Shown in pieces: positions 1 through 8,800 of a DNA stretch of 64,000 bases. The notes beneath the pieces were generated by a model that had not been told where the DNA came from, made no database searches, and saw only the letters and a list, made by a program, of their open reading frames with translations. The stretch comes from an uncultured bacterium (GTDB taxonomy: Bacteria; Verrucomicrobiota; Lentisphaeria; Victivallales; UBA1829), in the NCBI GenBank assembly GCA_902780135.1, contig CACZEK010000007.1, positions 1 to 64,000 on the forward strand, read 5' to 3'. The position numbers and the translations under genes were made by a program. How positions within the stretch are numbered: the stretch's first letter is position 1; each line of letters opens with the position of its first letter.

Positions 1-1
1 C

Positions 2-574
2 ATGCCCTACCCCGTGGCGGTCGCGTTCGCCGTGTTCGTGCTGGTCGGCACGTCCAACGCCGTGAACCTGACGGACGGCAAGGACGGCCTCGCGACGGGC
101 TGCACGATCTGGTGCATGCTGACGTACGCGCTGATCGCGTATCTGTGCACGAACTCGATCTTCGCCTCGCACCTGGACCTGCCGTTCATCCGCAACGGCG
201 CCGAGATCGTCGTGTTCGCCGCCGCGATCATCGGGGCGTGCGTCGGGTTCCTGTGGCACAACTGCAAGCCCGCGTCCATGTTCATGGGCGACACTGGCAG
301 CCTCGCGCTCGGCGGCATCATCGGGTTCATCTCCATCCTCGTGAACCAGGAACTCCTGCTCATCCTCGTGGGCGGCGTCTTCGTGATGGAGATCGGGTCC
401 GTCATCATCCAGGTCTCCAGCTTCAAACTGACCGGGAAACGCATCTTCAAATGCACCCCGATCCATCACCATTTCGAACAGCTCGGCTGGACGGAGACGC
501 AGATCGTGACGCGGTTCTGGATCCTCGCGGGCCTCTTCGCGCTCGCCGGCGCGGCGACCATGAAACTGCGCTGA
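2..574 (+). CDS. mraY: Phospho-N-acetylmuramoyl-pentapeptide transferase, C-terminal part
   Basis: MraY makes lipid I by moving phospho-MurNAc-pentapeptide onto undecaprenyl phosphate at the inner membrane. Visible in the frame are the family signatures NAVNLTDGKDGLA (residues 19-31), MGDTGSLALGG (95-105) and TPIHHHFE (152-159), plus several hydrophobic spans. The stop is TGA at 572-574. The family is about 360 residues and only 190 are present, so the 5' half lies outside the window and the first in-frame ATG is probably internal. The neighbouring murein and division genes would lie to the left. Confidence 0.96.
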   Translation: MPYPVAVAFAVFVLVGTSNAVNLTDGKDGLATGCTIWCMLTYALIAYLCTNSIFASHLDLPFIRNGAEIVVFAAAIIGACVGFLWHNCKPASMFMGDTGSLALGGIIGFISILVNQELLLILVGGVFVMEIGSVIIQVSSFKLTGKRIFKCTPIHHHFEQLGWTETQIVTRFWILAGLFALAGAATMKLR

Positions 575-607
575 AACGTGAACTCAAATTCAACCAAGGA
601 GCGGACG

Positions 608-1012
608 ATGCGCAAAACACTGCTGTTTCTTGTGCTTTCGTGCATCTTCCTGCTCACGGGATGCGGTTCGAAAGAAAAGCATTGTCTGGATCCGAACACA
701 CTGGCCGGCATGACAAAGGACGAGGTCCTGACGCAGGCGTTCGCCAAATGCCCCCTCGGACATAACGGCGAACTGTTTCTCTACGTAGAGGAGACCAGCC
801 AATACGGCACTAAACACTTCTGCGGCTGCGAATTCAAAACGCTCACGGAAGCAAAAAGCGCGGCCGTGCTGAAGAACAGCGACACATGGCAACTGGACGA
901 AATAAAGGTATCAAGGTCATCGTTTCCCTTTTCCGAAAGAGAACTTCTTGTCCTGCACTTCACCGAAGGACGTGTCGTAGAGGTGGGAACAGTGCGTATA
1001 TCTGATATGTGA
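608..1012 (+). CDS. Small lipoprotein of unknown function
   Basis: This 134-residue protein starts with MRKTLLFLVLSCIFLLTGC, a typical lipoprotein signal peptide with lipobox LTGC, so it should be acylated and anchored to a membrane. I chose ATG 608 because AAGGAG (596-601) lies 6 nt upstream; an earlier in-frame ATG at 578 would put extra charged residues before the signal peptide. The mature part has several Cys residues (HCL, KCP, FCGC) but no domain I recognise. It begins 33 bp after mraY on the same strand and may share its transcript. It converges on the zinc-ribbon gene, with adjacent stop codons. Confidence 0.8.
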   Translation: MRKTLLFLVLSCIFLLTGCGSKEKHCLDPNTLAGMTKDEVLTQAFAKCPLGHNGELFLYVEETSQYGTKHFCGCEFKTLTEAKSAAVLKNSDTWQLDEIKVSRSSFPFSERELLVLHFTEGRVVEVGTVRISDM

Positions 1013-1438
1013 TCACTTGAAATCCAAAACGGATTTCGAGGAAGAAGGGGGCTGGTCCGGGCGTTTTTCGTAGTCCGGGCAGTCGTCCATCGGCTGCACC
1101 TCGCAATGCTTGCGCGTGCAGATCACGGCGAAGGCGTTCACGAGCGAATGGGCGCAGTCCCGGCAGAAACGGTGTTCCGACGGGGTGTCCATGTCCAGGA
1201 TCGTGGTCTTTTTTTCGGCGGATCCCCCGTTGCCGAACAGCGCGTCCAGCGCCTTGCGTCCGGCGGAGACCGAACCGGCGTCTTCAGCCTTCGAAGCGTC
1301 GGGCGCGCCCGCGTCCGCGCCGCAGACGGAGCAGACGAGGTGTTCGCCCTTCACGTCCCAGCCGTCGAGGATCTTTTCGAGCTTCGCGAACGCCGTGAAG
1401 CCGCAGGCGGGGCAGGTGAACTGTTCGCCGGGTTTCAT
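1013..1438 (-). CDS. Zinc-ribbon protein, unknown function
   Basis: The 141-residue soluble protein has an N-terminal CPAC...CSVC four-cysteine pattern (residues about 10-45), which should form one zinc ribbon, and a second Cys-rich part near the C-terminus (CRDC, CTRKHC, CPDY). The middle is low-complexity Ala/Gly/Ser. Its ATG overlaps the stop of the AI-2E permease (ATGA, 1435-1438), so the two are translationally coupled. No catalytic motif is seen. A structural or regulatory zinc protein is the most that can be said. Confidence 0.75.
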   Translation of the reverse strand: MKPGEQFTCPACGFTAFAKLEKILDGWDVKGEHLVCSVCGADAGAPDASKAEDAGSVSAGRKALDALFGNGGSAEKKTTILDMDTPSEHRFCRDCAHSLVNAFAVICTRKHCEVQPMDDCPDYEKRPDQPPSSSKSVLDFK

Positions 1439-2901
1439 GCGCCGGGGTCCGCGCTGCCCTGCGCCTGCGCCGCCTTGCGGCGTCTGCGCGCGTTCAGCGT
1501 CTGGTAGAAGAGCGGGACGAGGAGCTTCAGGAGAGCGGCGGCGGGGACGGCGAGGATCATGCCGGAGATTCCCGCGACGACCGCGCCGAGCAGGACCACG
1601 ATGATCGTTTCCACGAGCGTCAGTCCGATCGCCTCGCCGACCAGCACGGGATACAGCAGGAGCTGTTCGAGGATCACGTGGATCAGCAGGTACGCGATGG
1701 CGATGCCGACGACGGGCATCACGATGCCGCCCTGCGCGAAGATGACGGTCACGACGACGGACAGGATGGCGGCGAGCACGGGTCCGAGGAACGGCAGCAG
1801 GATCGTGGAGCCGGCGATGAGCGCGAGGACGGGCCAGAACGGAACGTTGAACGGGATGAAGATCAGCGCGTACAGGACCGTTTCCAGTACGATGATCCAG
1901 AAATAGCCGACCAGCCACGCCCGGAACATCTTGTAAATGTGGTTGATGATATGCGCCGCGCCCTGGCGTTCGTGCTCGGAGGCGTCCGGGAGCCAGCCGC
2001 TTTCGTAGATGCTGCTCACGGTCCATTCGCCGAGGTCCTGCCCGAAGTCCGCGCGCCCGGCGGCGAAGACCGCCATTTTGAGGAGGAAATAGTAGTAGAA
2101 GAACAGGAACATCACGAGGTCGAACGCGAACGTGCCCGCCCACGCGGTGATGTGGAACGCGTTTTTGACCAGTTCGTTGCCCGCCCGGAGCGTGAACTTC
2201 GCCACGTCGATGTTGTGTTCCGCCATCACCCCGTCGATCCGGTTCCGCAGACGTTCGCGGACGTTCAGGCCCTCCTCCTCTTCCGAGGGCGGGTCGAGGC
2301 GGTCCAGCAGTTCGCCGAGCTTCTGCTCCAGCTTCTCGACCGCGTGGTTGCTCTGCGCCCACCGGGACAGGGAATCGCCGGACATGGCGGCGAACGGGCT
2401 GATGAAATGAACGAGCATCCAGGAGAGCAAGACCGTCACGATCACGACGAAGATGACCGTAATGGCGGACGCCTGCGTCGCGATGCGGCGGCGTTCCGGC
2501 TCGGGGAGCCTGCCGGGCTGTTCCGGGGCGGGTTCCGTCCCGGACGCCTGTTCCGGTTCGTCGCTGAAACGGCGCGTGATGCGCCTGCGGAAGGCGGTGA
2601 ACGGGGCGTTCAGCTTCACGAAGAAGGCGTGCACGCCGAGCATGAACCTCGTCCCGAGGAAACGGCGTTCGAGGAACTGCTCGAAGCGGAACGACAGGAC
2701 GGCGGCGAGGATGCCGAAGAAAAGCGGCTTGACGAAGACCGCGGCGAGCAGGAACAGGACGAGGATCACGAAGACGGGGATGAACCCGTGCGCGGGCGCG
2801 ATGAACGTGTCCGCCTTCGGACGGCGGAGAAAACGCGGCATCGTGGACGGCGCGGCCTGTTCCGCGGGGCGCGCCCCGGTCTTGTCCTGTCCGGCGTCCA
2901 T
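1435..2901 (-). CDS. AI-2E family transporter (PerM/YdiK-like permease)
   Basis: This 488-residue membrane protein has the AI-2E transporter layout: two N-terminal helices (FIPVFVILVLFLLAAVF and the next span), a long soluble loop with charged coiled stretches, then five or six C-terminal helices including the GSTILLPFLGPVLAAILS and GLTLVETIIVVLLGAVVAGISGMILAVP-like segments typical of the family. Substrates vary in this family (autoinducer export, Na+/H+ exchange), so none is assigned. An acidic insert (EQASGTEPAPEQPGR) in the loop makes it longer than the usual 350 residues. It sits just downstream of purM (6-bp gap). Confidence 0.88.
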   Translation of the reverse strand: MDAGQDKTGARPAEQAAPSTMPRFLRRPKADTFIAPAHGFIPVFVILVLFLLAAVFVKPLFFGILAAVLSFRFEQFLERRFLGTRFMLGVHAFFVKLNAPFTAFRRRITRRFSDEPEQASGTEPAPEQPGRLPEPERRRIATQASAITVIFVVIVTVLLSWMLVHFISPFAAMSGDSLSRWAQSNHAVEKLEQKLGELLDRLDPPSEEEEGLNVRERLRNRIDGVMAEHNIDVAKFTLRAGNELVKNAFHITAWAGTFAFDLVMFLFFYYYFLLKMAVFAAGRADFGQDLGEWTVSSIYESGWLPDASEHERQGAAHIINHIYKMFRAWLVGYFWIIVLETVLYALIFIPFNVPFWPVLALIAGSTILLPFLGPVLAAILSVVVTVIFAQGGIVMPVVGIAIAYLLIHVILEQLLLYPVLVGEAIGLTLVETIIVVLLGAVVAGISGMILAVPAAALLKLLVPLFYQTLNARRRRKAAQAQGSADPGA

Positions 2902-2907
2902 GCGCGC

Positions 2908-3951
2908 TTACCCGGCGACGACGGACTTGCCGGTGCCTTCCGTGACCTCGCCGACGGCAAAGGCGCGGATGCCTGCGGATTCGGCGGCGTCGATGGCGGT
3001 CTTCACGGCGTCCGGACGGACGAACCAGACCATGCCGACGCCCATGTTGAACACGCGGTAGGCTTCCTGCACGGGGAGGCTGCCGATCCTGACCATGAGG
3101 TCGAAGATGGCGGGCTTGAACGGGATCTTTTCGGGATGGAAGACGGCGTCGACGGTCTTCGGCAGGATGCGCGGGACGTTGTCGATGAGGCCGCCGCCGG
3201 TGATGTGGGCGATGCCGTTGATCGCGACGCCCGCGACCTTCGCCGCCTTGATGGCGGGGAGGTAGCAGGTGTGGGGCTTCAGGAGGGCTTCGCCGACGGA
3301 TTCGCCGCCGAGCTCGTCCGGGGTGGATTTCACGGTGTATCCGGCGGTCTCGAAGAGCAGCTTGCGGGCGAGGCTGAAGCCGTTGGTGTGGAGTCCGTTG
3401 GACGCGAGGCCGACCGCGACGTCGCCGGGGGCGATGTTTTCGCCGGTGATGATCTCGCTCTTCTCCACGATGCCGGTGATGATGCCGACCAGGTCGAAGT
3501 CGTTGCCGTACATGCCGGGCATTTCCGCGGTCTCGCCGCCGAGCACGGCGCAGTTCGCGGCGCGGCAGGCGTCGGCGATGCCGCCGAGGACGTCTTCGTA
3601 GAGCGGGCTGCGGAGCTTGCCGATGCCGATGTAGTCGAGGAAGTAGATGGGCTCCGCGCCCTGCACGGCGATGTCGTTGATGCAGTGGTTCACGATGTCG
3701 AAGCCGACCGTGTCGTACTTCTTCATCTCCGCGGCGACCATGAGCTTGGTGCCGACGCCGTCGATGCTGGCGACGAGGACGGGTTCGCGGTAGCCGGGGA
3801 AACCCGCCTGGAAGAGTCCGCCGAAGCCGCCGATGGGGGCGAGCATTTCGGGGCGGCGTGCGGCGGCGAGACGGGGCTTGACGCGGCCGAGGAGTTCAGT
3901 TGCGAGGTCGATGTCGACGCCGGCTTCTTTGTAGGAGGAAGGAGTTTGCAT
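2908..3951 (-). CDS. purM: Phosphoribosylformylglycinamidine cyclo-ligase (AIR synthetase)
   Basis: PurM closes the imidazole ring in purine synthesis, converting FGAM and ATP to AIR. The 347-residue length is normal. Family segments are YKEAGVDIDLATELLGRVK at the N-terminus, VASIDGVGTKLMVA (nucleotide and substrate site), NDIAVQGAEPIYFLDY, GGETAEMPGMY and HITGGGLIDNVPR. It starts at ATG 3951 with AGGAGGAAGGAG just upstream. It follows rph by 34 bp and is probably co-transcribed with it. Confidence 0.97.
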   Translation of the reverse strand: MQTPSSYKEAGVDIDLATELLGRVKPRLAAARRPEMLAPIGGFGGLFQAGFPGYREPVLVASIDGVGTKLMVAAEMKKYDTVGFDIVNHCINDIAVQGAEPIYFLDYIGIGKLRSPLYEDVLGGIADACRAANCAVLGGETAEMPGMYGNDFDLVGIITGIVEKSEIITGENIAPGDVAVGLASNGLHTNGFSLARKLLFETAGYTVKSTPDELGGESVGEALLKPHTCYLPAIKAAKVAGVAINGIAHITGGGLIDNVPRILPKTVDAVFHPEKIPFKPAIFDLMVRIGSLPVQEAYRVFNMGVGMVWFVRPDAVKTAIDAAESAGIRAFAVGEVTEGTGKSVVAG

Positions 3952-3985
3952 GCGGCAGGGGTGCTTTCGTGTTGTATGGATGAAG

Positions 3986-4789
3986 TTATTTGAGTTTAAT
4001 GTTGGAGAACGCGGCTCCGAGGCTGCCGAAGGGTTCGTGGCTCTGCGGGAGCGGATAGGCGGAGAGGATCCTGTTCTGCGCCTCGAAAACGGGGGCGAGC
4101 CCGATCTGCGCCAGCTCGAGGATCTTGTCGAGCTGTTCGCGGTCGAACGGGACTTCCTCGGCGGTGCCCTGGAGCTCGATGAACTTGCCGGACTCGGTCA
4201 TGACGACGTTGAAATCGACGTCCGCGCCGGAATCCTCCTCGTAGCAGAGGTCGAGCAGCGGCACGCCGCCGCGGATGCCGACGCTGATCGCGCCGACGTT
4301 CTCGCGCATGGGGAACCGCTGGATCTTCTTCTCGGCGAGGAGCTTGCGGAACGCGATCTGGAGCACGACGCTCGCGCCGCAGATGGAGGCGCACCGGGTG
4401 CCGCCGTCCGCGTCGATCACGTCGCAGTCGATGTACAGCGTGTTCGGGCCGAGCGCCTGCAGGTCGATGACGGAACGGAAGGAACGCCCGATGAGGCGCT
4501 GGATCTCCATGGTGCGGCCGGACTGCTTGCCGCGGGAGGCTTCGCGCGCCACGCGCGTATTGCCCGCGCCGGGGATCATGCCGTATTCGCTGGTGACCCA
4601 GCCGCCGGAAACGCCCTGCTGGCGCATCCATCCGGGGACGCCTTGTTCGAACGAGGCGGAGCAGATGACCTTGGTGCCGCCGGCTTCGACGAGCGCGGAG
4701 GCGACCGGGTGGGCGAGGTAGTCCGGGGTGATGCGGAATTTGCGCGGCTGGGACGGCGCGCGGCCGTCAATGCGTTTCGTGTTGTTCAT
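3986..4789 (-). CDS. rph: Ribonuclease PH
   Basis: RNase PH trims tRNA 3' ends phosphorolytically. The protein has IDGRAPSQPRKFRITPDYLAHP at the N-terminus, GWVTSEYGMIPGAGNTR (phosphate-binding region), SRGKQSGRTMEIQRLIGR, the DCDVIDADGGTR motif and a normal C-terminal half. I chose ATG 4789 (267 aa); a GTG at 4804 would add five residues but has no ribosome site. It lies 26 bp downstream of the SRP RNA 3' end. Confidence 0.95.
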   Translation of the reverse strand: MNNTKRIDGRAPSQPRKFRITPDYLAHPVASALVEAGGTKVICSASFEQGVPGWMRQQGVSGGWVTSEYGMIPGAGNTRVAREASRGKQSGRTMEIQRLIGRSFRSVIDLQALGPNTLYIDCDVIDADGGTRCASICGASVVLQIAFRKLLAEKKIQRFPMRENVGAISVGIRGGVPLLDLCYEEDSGADVDFNVVMTESGKFIELQGTAEEVPFDREQLDKILELAQIGLAPVFEAQNRILSAYPLPQSHEPFGSLGAAFSNIKLK

Positions 4790-4815
4790 GGGATCCGTTT
4801 CCACAGTTCAAAATC

Positions 4816-4930
4816 AAAAAAGCCGCCGCCCGACAGATGGCCTACGCGCAAGGTCTTAACGCTTAGAGCTGCTTTGTTCCCAACCTGACTCGGTTCACGC
4901 AATTCCATCGCACAGGGTCCGGCGGACGAC
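4816..4930 (-). ncRNA. ffs: Signal recognition particle RNA (small 4.5S type)
   Basis: Read on the minus strand, the segment contains the SRP domain IV signature GTCAGGTTGGGAACAAAGCAGC in the order GTCAGG, then TT, G-GGAA-C, AA, then AGCAGC. This is the 5' and 3' sides of the symmetric loop with a GGAA tetraloop closed by paired TT/AA. Flanking arms (CCGCCG near 4926 and CGGCGG near 4826) pair to close the molecule, and a run of six T follows on the RNA strand (4816-4821), giving an intrinsic terminator. A CATAAT -10 (4938-4943) overlaps the accD stop and fits a start near 4930. Ends are approximate. Confidence 0.88.
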
Positions 4931-4938
4931 GGCAAATA

Positions 4939-5889
4939 TTATGCTGTTTTCAATTTGCGGGAAGATTTTTCCTTGCTATTTACTTTACACCGCTTTGAGA
5001 AATATTCAAGGCAAAGTGTGAGTTCCGCCCGTAAATTTTTCCGTTCGATGATCCGGTCGACGAAGCCCTTCTGAAGCAGGAATTCCGAGGTCTGGAATCC
5101 GTCCGGGAGCTGCGCCTGCGTGGTCGCCTCGATGACGCGGCGGCCCGCGAAGCCGACCATCGCGCCCGGTTCGGCGAGGATGAGGTCGCCGAGCGAGGCG
5201 AAACTGGCGGTGACGCCCGCGGTGGTCGGATGGGTCAGGATCACGATGTACGGGAGCCCGGCCTCCTTGTGGCGGTAGAGCGCGCCGCTGGTCTTCGCCA
5301 TCTGCATGAGGCTGATGAGGCCCTCGTACATGCGCGCGCCGCCGCTGGCGGTGACGATCACGAGCGGGAGCTTCTTCGCGGTGGCGGTCTCGATGGCGCG
5401 GGTGATCTTTTCGCCGACGACCGCGCCCATGCTGGCTCCGAGGAAACGGAAGTCCATGACGGCGAGGACGTAGGGGATGAAGTTGATGGCGGTGACGCCG
5501 GAGATCACGGCGTCGCGCAGGCCGGTCTTCTCGTGGTTGGCGCGGAGCTTGTCGACGTAGGAGGACACGCCCTCGAACTTGAGCGTGTCGACGGATTCGA
5601 GCTTCGGATCGAGCTCCTGGAAGCTGCCGAGGTCGGTCAGCAGGTCGATGCGCTCCAGCGCGGTCATCGGGTAGTGATAGCCGCACTTCGGGCAGACCTG
5701 CAGATTTTCCTCCTTGCGGCTGGAGAAGATCAGTTCATTGCAGTTTTTGCATTTTTCCCAAAGTCCCTGCGGGATGTCTTTCCGCTTCGCCACTTCGCTC
5801 TGTTTCTGAATGCCGTGATGCGCAATGACGCCGGACGGGACCACGGAAGTAGTCGGCAGAGGTTTGATTTTCTTGGTGAATGCAGCCAT
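4939..5889 (-). CDS. accD: Acetyl-CoA carboxylase carboxyltransferase subunit beta
   Basis: AccD transfers CO2 from biotin to acetyl-CoA in fatty-acid synthesis. The 316-residue chain has the C4 zinc finger CKNCNELIFS...CPKCGYHYPM (residues about 47-72), and the crotonase-like carboxyltransferase core with LPLVIVTASGGARMYEGLISLMQ, TTAGVTASFASLGDLILAEPGA and FAGRRVIEATTQAQLP. accA is not in the window. The gene ends within about 10 bp of the SRP RNA start, so its transcript may read into ffs. Confidence 0.96.
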   Translation of the reverse strand: MAAFTKKIKPLPTTSVVPSGVIAHHGIQKQSEVAKRKDIPQGLWEKCKNCNELIFSSRKEENLQVCPKCGYHYPMTALERIDLLTDLGSFQELDPKLESVDTLKFEGVSSYVDKLRANHEKTGLRDAVISGVTAINFIPYVLAVMDFRFLGASMGAVVGEKITRAIETATAKKLPLVIVTASGGARMYEGLISLMQMAKTSGALYRHKEAGLPYIVILTHPTTAGVTASFASLGDLILAEPGAMVGFAGRRVIEATTQAQLPDGFQTSEFLLQKGFVDRIIERKNLRAELTLCLEYFSKRCKVNSKEKSSRKLKTA

Positions 5890-5934
5890 GGCAGCACCTT
5901 AGATTTGGGTTGATTCCGGCTTGTTTGTCTGTTG

Positions 5935-6654
5935 TCAGCGGCGGGCTGCCGAAACCGCGAAGACCTTGGAGGCTCCCGCATCAAGCAGAGCGGATGCGGC
6001 CGTGGCAAGCGTGGCGCCCGTCGTCAGAACATCGTCTACAATTAATATAGCACGCTTTTCGCATTTTGTCGAGTCCGTCGGCGAAAAAGCGCCCGTTAAA
6101 TTCAAAATTCTTTCCTTGCGGCTCAGACGCGCCTGCTGGCGGGTCCGCCTGACGCGGCGGAGCGCCCGGACCACCGGAACGCCCAGCTCCGCCGAGATGC
6201 CCTGGCAGATCAGGTCCGCCTGATTGAAGCCGCGCCGGACGAAGCGCGTCCAGTGGAGCGGGACGGGCACGATCATGTCGACGGGGCACGGCAGTTCGCG
6301 TTTCAGCTTGCCGCCGAGCAGCCTGCCGAGCGCCCGCGCGAACTCCGGGCGGTTGCGGTATTTCAGCATCATGATCGACAGGCGGGCGTTTCCCTCCATG
6401 TGGAAGAGCGAAAACGCCTGGCTCCACGGACGGGGCGGCTGGTGAAGGCATTTCGGGCAGACGTCCAGGATGCCGTCCATCGTGCCGCCGCAGCCCGGAC
6501 AGTACGGAGGCGCGATGAAGGGCAGCGACTCCAGGCATTCCGCGCAGAACATCCCCGGCGAGCCGTCGAACGGCGGCTTGCCGCAGACGGGACAGCGGAA
6601 CGGCGCGACCGCGGAAAGACACGGGATGAGCAGGGATTCGAGGCGGAACGGCAT
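5935..6654 (-). CDS. comF: ComF family protein (phosphoribosyltransferase fold)
   Basis: ComF-type proteins assist DNA uptake in competence. The 239-residue protein has the N-terminal Cys zinc finger (CPVCGKPP, CAECLESL, CPGCGGTMD, CPKCLHQP) and the phosphoribosyltransferase core ending in the PRPP loop ILIVDDVLTTGATLA (about residues 204-218). It lies directly downstream of the dprA frame (9-bp gap), which pairs two DNA-uptake genes. A sequence like the local promoters (TATATT with TCGACA 17 nt upstream, around 6040-6070 on the minus strand) lies inside the 3' part and might serve accD. Confidence 0.88.
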   Translation of the reverse strand: MPFRLESLLIPCLSAVAPFRCPVCGKPPFDGSPGMFCAECLESLPFIAPPYCPGCGGTMDGILDVCPKCLHQPPRPWSQAFSLFHMEGNARLSIMMLKYRNRPEFARALGRLLGGKLKRELPCPVDMIVPVPLHWTRFVRRGFNQADLICQGISAELGVPVVRALRRVRRTRQQARLSRKERILNLTGAFSPTDSTKCEKRAILIVDDVLTTGATLATAASALLDAGASKVFAVSAARR

Positions 6655-6663
6655 GGCGCGGCC

Positions 6664-8799
6664 TCAGCGTTTTTTCGAGTAGGTGCCGTCCGGGTTCTTG
6701 CGGACGCGGTGGAGGATCTCCAGGCCGATCATGGCGGAGATCACGGCGGACGGCGGGATGTCCGCGGCCTCGGAGATCATGTCCACGTTCGCGGGACCTT
6801 TCGCCAGCACGTTCAGGATCGCCGCCTCCTCCTCGGATAACATGGTTTCGTCGAGCGCGTCCGGCCCGGACTGCCCGTCTCCGCCGTCCGCGTCCGCCGG
6901 GGAGAACGGGTTCACGGGCGTTTCGCGGAGCGAAGCGGGATGGAATCCGGGCAGGAAATCGAACTCGTCGAGGATGTCGTCGAAGTTCATGACGAGCTTC
7001 GCGCCCTGTTTGATGAGCGTGTTGCAGCCCGCGGCGGAGGGATTGTCCGCCTCGCCCGGCACGGCGAACACGTGGCGGCCCTGTTCCAGCGCCTGCGCCG
7101 CGGTGATCAGCGAGCCGCTGTTCACGCCCGCCTCCACGACCAGCGTGCCGCAGGAAAGCCCGGCGATGATGCGGTTCCGCATCGGGAACGTGTGGCGCGT
7201 GGGCGCGGTGGTCATGGGGAACTCGGAGATGACCGCGCCGCCGGACCGGATGATGGCGCGCGCGAGGTCGAGGTTCTCGACGGGATGCAGCTTGGCGAGG
7301 CCGCCGCCGAGCACGGCGACCGTTTTGCCGCCCGCGTCGACCGTCGCCTGATGCACGATGGTGTCGATGCCGATCGCCAGACCGCTGACCGTGGTCCAGC
7401 CGCCGTACGCGGCGGATTCCGAGAGATGCCGCGCCATGCGTGCGCCGTAGTTGGAGGCGTTGCGCGTGCCGACGATGGAGATGGAGCGGACGCCGAGGTC
7501 GGCGGGCAGGCTTCCGCGCAGGTAGACGCAGAGCGGGGCGTCGCGGAGTTCGCGCAACGCCGCCGGATATTCGTCGTCGGTGCGGCACAGGATGGTCACG
7601 CCGCCGTTCTTCGCGATCTCAAGTTCGCGGCCGAGGTCCACATAGTCGCGCCAGCGGAGGATGCGGCCCGCCAGCTCGGAGCTGATGCCGCGGATGCGGG
7701 AAAGCGAGGCGGCGTCCGACTCGAAGATCGCCGAAACGGAGCCGCAGAACTCGATCAGGGCATTGGCGCGGGAACCGCCGATGCCGTTCAGCATGTTCAG
7801 GATGATGCAGCCGTCATGATCGTTCACAGACTTCCTCCCAGACGGCTTCAGCGCGGCCGGATCGCAGCCGGGGACCGTGACGGGCAGGCGGTACTGGCGG
7901 AGCAGCGCGGCGATCTTCGCGGCGGATTCCGCGTCCAGCACGCCGAGCCGGACCGACAGCCGGGCGGCGGCGGAGATCCCGACCGCGACCGCTTCGCCGT
8001 GTTCCAGCCCGCGGTAATCCTGCACTTTTTCGATCGCGTGTCCGAACGTGTGCCCCAGGTTGAGCAGCATGCGTTCGCCGCGTTCCTGTTCGTCGCGGGA
8101 CACCACGGCGGCCTTCAGCGCACAGGAACGCGCCACGAGGGGCGCGAGGCGGGCGTGGTCGTGGAAAAGCGAATCCCCGGCGGCCTCCAGCTCGCCGAAG
8201 AGCGCGCCGTCGAAAAGGACCGCGTGCTTGATGAGCTCGGCGAAGCCGTTCGACATCTCGCGCGCCGGGAGCGACGCCAGAAACATGGTGTCCATCAGGA
8301 CGGCTTTCGGCTGGTAGAACGTGCCGACCAGGTTCTTTCCCTCGGGCAGGTCCACGCCGGTCTTGCCGCCGACGCCGGAGTCGATCATCGCCAGAAGCGA
8401 AGTCGGGACCTGCACGCAGCGGATGCCGCGCATGTAGATGGAAGCCGCGAACGCCGCCATGTCGCCGACTACGCCGCCGCCGAGCCCGACGATCAGCGAA
8501 CCGCGGTCAAGCCCGGCGCGCGCGGCGTCCCGGCAGATCCCGCCGATCGTCGCGAGGTGTTTTGAGGTCTCCCCGGCGGGGAAGACGGATTCCGAGACGG
8601 CGGAAGCGCCGGCGACCAGAAGCGTACGGGAGAGGAGTTCGCCGTACAGAGGGAAAACGTTCGAATCCGAAACGATCAGGACCTTCACGCCCTTCGCGAA
8701 GGGCGACAGAAGCCCGACGGACGCGCCCGACGTGAAGATGTCCCGCGCCACGGAAATATCGTAGGAGCGCGCCCCGAGGCTGACCTGCACGGTTTCCAT
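6664..8799 (-). CDS. aroB-dprA: 3-dehydroquinate synthase - DprA, one continuous reading frame
   Basis: One 711-codon frame encodes two normally separate proteins. Residues 1-324 are AroB (dehydroquinate synthase, shikimate pathway): GLGGGVVGDMAAFAASIYMRG, GVGGKTGVDLPEGKNLVG, GFAELIKHAV, NLGHTFGHAIE and EHGEAVAVG are intact. The AroB part stops at DPAALKPSGRK and lacks the C-terminal DKK segment and last strand of about 30 residues. From residue 325 the frame is DprA (387 aa), which loads RecA on incoming single strands: IVGTRNASNYG, VSGLAIGIDTIVHQ, VAVLGGGL, FPMRNRIIAGLS and a C-terminal winged helix. A GGAGG-N6-GTG just before the DprA part suggests a separate internal start. It starts 1 bp after the hisA stop. 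Confidence 0.9.
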   Translation of the reverse strand: METVQVSLGARSYDISVARDIFTSGASVGLLSPFAKGVKVLIVSDSNVFPLYGELLSRTLLVAGASAVSESVFPAGETSKHLATIGGICRDAARAGLDRGSLIVGLGGGVVGDMAAFAASIYMRGIRCVQVPTSLLAMIDSGVGGKTGVDLPEGKNLVGTFYQPKAVLMDTMFLASLPAREMSNGFAELIKHAVLFDGALFGELEAAGDSLFHDHARLAPLVARSCALKAAVVSRDEQERGERMLLNLGHTFGHAIEKVQDYRGLEHGEAVAVGISAAARLSVRLGVLDAESAAKIAALLRQYRLPVTVPGCDPAALKPSGRKSVNDHDGCIILNMLNGIGGSRANALIEFCGSVSAIFESDAASLSRIRGISSELAGRILRWRDYVDLGRELEIAKNGGVTILCRTDDEYPAALRELRDAPLCVYLRGSLPADLGVRSISIVGTRNASNYGARMARHLSESAAYGGWTTVSGLAIGIDTIVHQATVDAGGKTVAVLGGGLAKLHPVENLDLARAIIRSGGAVISEFPMTTAPTRHTFPMRNRIIAGLSCGTLVVEAGVNSGSLITAAQALEQGRHVFAVPGEADNPSAAGCNTLIKQGAKLVMNFDDILDEFDFLPGFHPASLRETPVNPFSPADADGGDGQSGPDALDETMLSEEEAAILNVLAKGPANVDMISEAADIPPSAVISAMIGLEILHRVRKNPDGTYSKKR
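7825..7838 (-). promoter_or_regulatory. Internal ribosome site and GTG start for DprA inside the aroB frame
   Basis: On the minus strand GGAGG (7838-7834) is followed after 6 nt by GTG (7827-7825), beginning V-N-D-H-D-G-C-I-I-L-N-M-L-N-G-I-G. This is where a free-standing DprA would be expected to start, which gives a 387-aa protein covering 6664-7827. No stop codon separates it from AroB. DprA may therefore be made alone as well as fused. Confidence 0.7.
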
Positions 8800-8800
8800 G

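Noticed and set aside
6664..8799. aroB-dprA as a sequencing error
   Set aside because: Not rejected entirely, but both parts are in the same frame with no shift needed; the missing AroB end is a lack of about 30 codons rather than a one-base slip.
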